45,696 bases of DNA from Halorubrum amylolyticum (lineage in GTDB: Archaea > Halobacteriota > Halobacteria > Halobacteriales > Haloferacaceae): NCBI RefSeq assembly GCF_004114995.1, contig NZ_SDJP01000024.1, positions 1 to 45,696 of the forward strand, given 5' to 3'. Position numbers and translations under genes: made by a program. Of the stretch, positions 41,497-45,696 are shown one piece after another. Every line of letters begins with the position of its first letter. Position 1 is the first letter of the stretch. Under the pieces are notes generated by a model. It did no database searches. It was not told the DNA's origin and was given only the letters and a program-made list of their open reading frames with translations.

Positions 41497-42195
41497 ATGA
41501 ACAACCCGTGGGACGACTGGGACCACGTGCTGAAGGTCGACCCGGACAAGGAGCTGCACGGGGACGACACCTTCGAGGACGTCTGCCGGACCGGGACCGA
41601 CGCGATCGAGATCGGCGGGACCCTCGACGTCACCGCGGAGAAGATGACCCGCGTCGTCGACGCCGCCGCCGAGTACGACGTGCCGCTCTACCAGGAGCCG
41701 TCGAACCCGGGCGTCGTCATCGACTCGCCCACCCTCGACGGCTACCTGATCCCGACTGTCTTCAACGCCGGCGGCCCGTTCTGGATCACCGGCGCGCACA
41801 AGGAGTGGGTCCGCATCGACGACCTCGACTGGAGCCGGACGCACACCGAGGCGTACATCGTGCTGAACCCCGAGGCGTCGGTCGCGCAGCTGACCGAGGC
41901 CGACTGCGACCTCAGCGCCGACGACGTGGCGGCCTACGCGAAGGTGGCCGAGCGCATGTTCGGCCAAGAGATCGTCTACGTCGAGTACTCGGGCGCGTTC
42001 GGCGACACGGAGAAGGTCGCCGCCGCCCACGACGCGCTCGACGAGGCCACCCTCTTTTACGGTGGCGGGATTCACGGCTACGAGTCGGCCAACGAGATGG
42101 CCGCCCACAGCGACGTGATCGTCGTCGGGGACCTGCTCCACGACGAGGGCGTCGACGCGGTTCGCGAGACGGTGAAGGGCGCGAAGGACGCGTAG
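41497..42195 (+). CDS. Geranylgeranylglyceryl phosphate synthase
   Basis: The 232-residue protein is the PcrB/GGGPS-family TIM-barrel prenyltransferase that joins sn-glycerol-1-phosphate to geranylgeranyl diphosphate, the first committed step of archaeal ether-lipid synthesis. Recognisable segments are [11 protein letters not shown] (start), [68 protein letters not shown] and the phosphate-binding [16 protein letters not shown] with [12 protein letters not shown]. The length is typical of the family. The ATG at 41497 fits the TATA box; the 52 upstream in-frame codons belong to non-coding and cetZ-overlapping sequence. Confidence 0.93.
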   Translation: MNNPWDDWDHVLKVDPDKELHGDDTFEDVCRTGTDAIEIGGTLDVTAEKMTRVVDAAAEYDVPLYQEPSNPGVVIDSPTLDGYLIPTVFNAGGPFWITGAHKEWVRIDDLDWSRTHTEAYIVLNPEASVAQLTEADCDLSADDVAAYAKVAERMFGQEIVYVEYSGAFGDTEKVAAAHDALDEATLFYGGGIHGYESANEMAAHSDVIVVGDLLHDEGVDAVRETVKGAKDA

Positions 42196-42218
42196 GATTC
42201 AGCGGAGTTTCGACCGCG

Positions 42219-42878
42219 TCAGTATCCTTCGACCATGTTCTCGACGTACTTCGCGATCACGTCCACTTCGAGGTGGATCGGGTCGCCGACGGACTTCTCG
42301 GAGAGCGTCGTCAGCTCGTAGGTCGTCGGGATAATCGCGACGTCGAACTCGTCGGCCCGCTTCTCGGCGACCGTCAGCGAGATGCCGTCGAGCGTCACCG
42401 ACCCCTTGTCGACGAGGTAGTCGCCGTGGCCGTCGGGGATCGCGAAGGTGAACCGCCAGTCCTCGCCGACGCGCTCGATCCCGGTCACCTCGGCGACGGT
42501 GTCGACGTGGCCCTGCACGACGTGGCCGTCGAACCGCCCGTCGGCGGGCATCGCGCGTTCGACGTTGACCGCGTCGCCCGCGTCGAGTTCGCCGAGGTAG
42601 GTCTTTTCGACCGTCTCGCTCGCGAGGAACACCTCGAACCAGCGGTCGGTGTCTCCGCCGTCGGTGTCTCCGTCGTTGGTGTCGTCCGCGTCCGCGTCGG
42701 CCCCGTCGTCGGCGCCGGTGTCGTACTCCTCGACCGTGAGACAGACGCCGCTGACGCTGATCGACTGGCCGTGGTGGAGGTCGTCGAACCCGTTGACGGT
42801 GATCCGGAGCCGGAGCCCGTCCTCGGTCTCGGTCCGCTCGCAGACGGTTCCGGTGTCCTCGACGATGCCGGTGAACAT
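42219..42878 (-). CDS. ribE: Riboflavin synthase, bacterial type
   Basis: The 219-residue enzyme dismutates two 6,7-dimethyl-8-ribityllumazine molecules into riboflavin. It has the tandem lumazine-binding barrels of the bacterial/eukaryotic type: MFTGIVEDTGTV at the N-terminus, SISVSGVCLTV in repeat 1, and VVQGHVDTVAEVTG with GSVTLDGISLTV in repeat 2. Many other archaea use an unrelated riboflavin synthase, so an ancient transfer into haloarchaea is likely. An Asp-rich insert of about 27 residues (TGADDGADADADDTNDGDTD) sits in repeat 1. The start is the ATG at 42878, at the canonical MFTGIVE; eight codons further upstream are rejected. A TATA-like CGATATGT (about 42901-42908, minus strand) fits. 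Confidence 0.94.
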   Translation of the reverse strand: MFTGIVEDTGTVCERTETEDGLRLRITVNGFDDLHHGQSISVSGVCLTVEEYDTGADDGADADADDTNDGDTDGGDTDRWFEVFLASETVEKTYLGELDAGDAVNVERAMPADGRFDGHVVQGHVDTVAEVTGIERVGEDWRFTFAIPDGHGDYLVDKGSVTLDGISLTVAEKRADEFDVAIIPTTYELTTLSEKSVGDPIHLEVDVIAKYVENMVEGY

Positions 42879-43005
42879 ACCGGAACTGGGTGCGCGCGAC
42901 ACATATCGGTTCGGTGTTCGGGTGGGTCACGCCGCGATCGCGTCCCATCGCCGCGCTCAGCCGACGCCGCGCCCCTTTTGACCCCCCGGAGCCAACGCGG
43001 TCGCA

Positions 43006-43353
43006 ATGAGGCTCGGACTGACCGACATGGTCGGGTTGGCGGCGTCGCTGATCTTCGCCCTCCCGCTCGGGCTTTTCGCCGTCAATCGACTATTCGCCGG
43101 CGAGATCGCGCTCGGCGTCGGCCTGCTCGTCGTCGCCGCCGCGATGGTCGTGCTCCCGCAGTACTTCCTCGATCCGGCCCGAATTCTCCGCGGGCTGGTC
43201 GTCGGACTGCTCCCCCGCCAGATCCGCGGACTCATCGCTCTCGATCCAGCGGAGGCAGGATCTTCCGATTCGGACCCGTCCGCGGAACCGTCGATCGACG
43301 AGGAGGAACAAACCGACGCGCCGTCCGAAGACGCGACCCCGGTCGAGAAGTAG
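43006..43353 (+). CDS. Small haloarchaeal membrane protein
   Basis: The 115-residue protein has two hydrophobic helices near the N-terminus (LAASLIFALPLGLFAVNRLF; IALGVGLLVVAAAMVVLPQY), an amphipathic segment (ILRGLVVGLLPRQIRGLI), and an acidic, Ser/Glu-rich C-terminal tail of about 35 residues. It resembles an uncharacterised haloarchaeal family (DUF7533, from memory). A TATA-like CCTTTTGACC (about 42973-42982) lies 24-33 bases upstream of the ATG. It is convergent with the M24 gene, 15 bases away. No functional motif is visible. Confidence 0.72.
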   Translation: MRLGLTDMVGLAASLIFALPLGLFAVNRLFAGEIALGVGLLVVAAAMVVLPQYFLDPARILRGLVVGLLPRQIRGLIALDPAEAGSSDSDPSAEPSIDEEEQTDAPSEDATPVEK

Positions 43354-43368
43354 GTACTCCGTCCGAAT

Positions 43369-44697
43369 TCACTCGCGTGCGGTCGGGGCGATCCCGAACG
43401 GGTACTCGGCCAGCACCTCGGAGCCGTCCTCGGTGACGACGACGAGGTCCCCCAGCCGGACCTCGCCGGCCGACGGATCGGAGACTCCGGGCTCGACGGC
43501 GATGACGTGACCCGGCCGTAGCTCCGTCCCGCTCGACAGCGACGGCGACTCGTGGAGGCTCACGCCGACGCCGTGACCGGCGCCGCGGATGAAGCCGGCC
43601 TCGCCTTCCTCCGCGTTCGGGTCGAATCCGTACGCGGCCAGCTCGGCGACCGCCTCGCCGTGGACGGTCTTCGCGGGGACGCCCGGTTTGATCTCGCCGA
43701 GCGCGACCGCCCGGGCCGACTCGACCGCGAGGTACGCCCGCCGCTCCCAGCCGCCGTCGCCGTCGACGACGAACGTTCGGGTCAGGTCGCCGCGGTAGCC
43801 GTCGGGGCCGCGCGGCGAGACGTCGACCAGCACCGTCTCGCCCGGTCGGATCGGGTCGTCGCCGGCGTCGTGGCGGTCGGCCGCCGACGGGCCGACGCCG
43901 ATCGCGGTGTCGCTGGCGTCGCGGACGCCGCGGGCGGCGAGCGTCGCGTTCACGGCCCGCCGCAGGCGCTCGGTCGTCAGGGGGGCGCCCTCCCAGCGGA
44001 GGGTCGGTCTCTCTCTTTCGTCCCCGCCGACCTCGCTTGCGGCCAACACGGTCTCGGCGCGCGCCATCCCCGCGACCGCCGCGCGCTGGACCCGGCGGAG
44101 GCGGTCGATCTCGGCGTCGGTCTTCCGCGCTCGGGCGGTGGTGACCGCGTCGGTCGACGCGAGCCCGTTGCCGGCGCGTTCGAGGTACACGGCGGCATCG
44201 TGCGGGATCGACGGAGGGACGAGAATGGTGGGGTCGCCGTCGTCGAGGCCGTCTCGGTCGCCCTCTCCGTCGCTGTCCTCGTCGCCACCGCGCTCCTCGC
44301 CGCCGAGCAGGTCGCGCACGGCCGCCGCAGCGCGCTCGCCCGCGTGGTCGCCGGCGCGCTCGGTCCGCACCTCGCGGGCGACGCCGTCGTGGAACTCTCC
44401 GTCGCCGTCGCCGTCGTCCCGGTCGTGCGCGCTCGCCACGAACTCCCGCTCGGCCTGCGCGCGGAACAGCGAGGGGGCACAGCAGACGGCGCGGGCTGTG
44501 GCGTCGTCGTCGCCCGGAACGACCGCCAGCGCGTACGCCCGGTCAGGCCCGGCAAAGCGCGTGAGGTACCGGAGGTCGGCGTCGAACCGGTCGCCGACCG
44601 CGACGAAGGCGTCGGCGTCGGCGGCCGCGACCGCGTCGACGATCGGGGTGAGATCCGTTCGCAGCGGTCGACGCGTGGAGGCGTCCCCGTCGCTCAC
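43369..44697 (-). CDS. M24-family metallopeptidase-like protein (Xaa-Pro aminopeptidase type)
   Basis: The 442-residue protein has a creatinase-type N-terminal domain (about 1-190) and a pita-bread C-terminal domain. Metal-ligand segments are VLVDVSPRG (Asp), GYRGDLTRTF (Asp), GAGHGVGVSLHESP (His) and VIAVEPGV (Glu). The fifth ligand, normally Glu in a R-x-E-D motif, is Gly416 (VRLGDLVVVTED), so only four of five ligands are seen. The N-terminal domain carries two Asp/Gly-rich inserts (HDRDDGDGDGEF; EDSDGEGDRDGLDDGD). The start is GTG at 44697, overlapping the helicase stop as GTGA, which indicates co-translation. It may be an active peptidase with altered metal use, or a non-catalytic member. 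Confidence 0.85.
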   Translation of the reverse strand: MSDGDASTRRPLRTDLTPIVDAVAAADADAFVAVGDRFDADLRYLTRFAGPDRAYALAVVPGDDDATARAVCCAPSLFRAQAEREFVASAHDRDDGDGDGEFHDGVAREVRTERAGDHAGERAAAAVRDLLGGEERGGDEDSDGEGDRDGLDDGDPTILVPPSIPHDAAVYLERAGNGLASTDAVTTARARKTDAEIDRLRRVQRAAVAGMARAETVLAASEVGGDERERPTLRWEGAPLTTERLRRAVNATLAARGVRDASDTAIGVGPSAADRHDAGDDPIRPGETVLVDVSPRGPDGYRGDLTRTFVVDGDGGWERRAYLAVESARAVALGEIKPGVPAKTVHGEAVAELAAYGFDPNAEEGEAGFIRGAGHGVGVSLHESPSLSSGTELRPGHVIAVEPGVSDPSAGEVRLGDLVVVTEDGSEVLAEYPFGIAPTARE

Positions 44698-45696
44698 GGC
44701 TCCGGTTCGGGGACGGCCAGCTCCGCCTGCACCTCCTCGACGAGCTCCTGTGCGGGCTCGTCGCGGAGCTCGTTGAACAGGAGCACGCTGATCGGGAGCG
44801 TCGGCGCCCCGCTGATGAGGCTCTCCATGATCACGAGCCGCTCGCGGGCGCGGGACATCCCGACGTAGAACACGCGGCGCTCGTTGTCGGTGAGGACGGG
44901 GACCGGGCTCGTGGTTTTCGTGAACTCCTCGACGCCGTCGACGTCGGTCGGGTCGTCGAGGGAGGCGGCCATCTGCTCGACCACCTTCTCGGTGAGGTCG
45001 GTTGCGACGAACACATGGTCGGCCTCGCGGCCCTTCGCGGAGTGGATGGTGCCGACGCGGACGCGGGTCGGGTCCATCCCCTCGTAGTCGCCGCCGAAGT
45101 AGGCGCCCATGGACTTCCGCTGGAAGCTCGTCACCTTCCGGACCATGTCGTCGGCGCTCGCGGCGTCCGGCATGAACGGGATGAACTCGTCGAGCTCGTC
45201 GGTGGTCACCTCTATCTGGGCGATGTCGTCGGCGTCGGCGGCCTCCTCGCGGTCGTCGAGGAAGTCGTAGAACTCGTCGCGCTCGTGGGTGCCGAACGCC
45301 GAGTCCTGCAGCATGTCGGCGAGCCGGCGGGCCTCCAGTCCGTTCACGGGGTCGCCCGCGTCGGCCTTCTCGATGGCGCTGACGTAGTCCTGCACGCGGT
45401 CGGTCCACATCCGGCCGTCGGTCAGCATCGTGAACGGAATCCCGTGGTCGATGAACTCGTCGATGAAGTCGAACATCTGGTAGCGCGCCCGGAACAGACA
45501 CATCACGCTGCCTTCGTCGTCCTCGACGGTGTACCGGACGTTCCGGACGAGTTCGAGCATCGACGGCGACTCGATCGCCTCGACGGTGCCGCCCTCCTTT
45601 CGGGGGTGGAGGTCCTTCTCCTGTCGCTTGTCGATGTGGCGGATCTCGGCGTTGACGACGTTGAGGATCTCCGAGGGGAGCCGGTAGGAGTTCGGG
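44694..45696 (-). CDS. UvrD/Rep-type DNA helicase, C-terminal part (cut by the window edge)
   Basis: The visible 333 residues are the C-terminal part of a superfamily 1A helicase; the frame is open to the window end, so the N-terminus with Walker A lies outside. Motif IV (NSYRLPSEILNVVNAEIRHI) is at the edge, motif V is VGTIHSAKGREADHVFVATD and motif VI is RRVFYVGMSRARERLVIMES. The protein ends with an acidic tail, AELAVPEPEP. Such helicases unwind DNA in repair and replication restart. Its stop overlaps the M24-peptidase-like gene by four bases, an unusual pairing of functions. The family call is firm; the exact member is unknown. Confidence 0.9.
   Translation of the reverse strand, partial: PNSYRLPSEILNVVNAEIRHIDKRQEKDLHPRKEGGTVEAIESPSMLELVRNVRYTVEDDEGSVMCLFRARYQMFDFIDEFIDHGIPFTMLTDGRMWTDRVQDYVSAIEKADAGDPVNGLEARRLADMLQDSAFGTHERDEFYDFLDDREEAADADDIAQIEVTTDELDEFIPFMPDAASADDMVRKVTSFQRKSMGAYFGGDYEGMDPTRVRVGTIHSAKGREADHVFVATDLTEKVVEQMAASLDDPTDVDGVEEFTKTTSPVPVLTDNERRVFYVGMSRARERLVIMESLISGAPTLPISVLLFNELRDEPAQELVEEVQAELAVPEPEP

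Overview
The window is chromosomal DNA from an extremely halophilic archaeon (class Halobacteria). The evidence is high GC, very acidic predicted proteins, haloarchaeal TATA boxes about 24-32 bases upstream of start codons (leaderless transcripts), and archaeal marker genes: TFB, aRF1, PAN, RNase HI of the haloarchaeal type, NreA, CetZ and geranylgeranylglyceryl phosphate synthase. The gene order (RosR-like regulator, RNase HI, TFB; Suf, PolB, Rad50-Mre11, PAN) is what I recall from Halobacterium and Haloferax. The intergenic repeats suggest Halorubrum or a close relative, but that is inference.

Left part (1-9.4 kb): a RosR-like PadR regulator faces an rnhA operon. Divergent from rnhA is a TFB whose N-terminal zinc ribbon has no cysteines. 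Then come DNA repair factor NreA, a sugar-nucleotide epimerase, argS and the release factor gene prf1. argS is bracketed by two same-orientation copies of a dispersed intergenic repeat. The second copy carries 3.6 units of a 57-bp tandem repeat and a 19-bp-arm inverted repeat.

Iron and replication part (9.5-27.4 kb): a ferritin-like protein and an unusual DtxR-family regulator form a small operon next to sufC-sufB-sufD. The regulator appears to lack most classical metal ligands and has a C-terminal four-cysteine cluster. Upstream on the same strand is polB, interrupted by two LAGLIDADG inteins inside polymerase motifs A and C. Small haloarchaea-specific genes link it to rad50-mre11, a winged-helix regulator and the proteasome ATPase PAN. 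A 48-residue membrane protein gene lies at the PAN 3' side. NreA, PolB and Mre11 all end in PCNA-binding (PIP-box-like) motifs.

Right part (27.7-45.7 kb): a membrane-anchored DHH phosphoesterase and an atypical SDR with a small partner precede a 10-kb minus-strand cluster (30.4-40.3 kb). This cluster encodes a secretion/pilus ATPase, a TadC/GspF-like membrane platform and six accessory proteins, two with prepilin-like N-termini and one of them 1083 residues long. It is the best candidate here for a poorly described system: a haloarchaeal pilus-like or surface-assembly machine. It is divergent from a CetZ tubulin homologue. The window ends with GGGP synthase, bacterial-type riboflavin synthase, a small membrane protein, an M24 peptidase-like protein lacking one metal ligand, and the C-terminal part of a UvrD-type helicase cut by the window edge. 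I saw no tRNA, rRNA, CRISPR or transposase genes.
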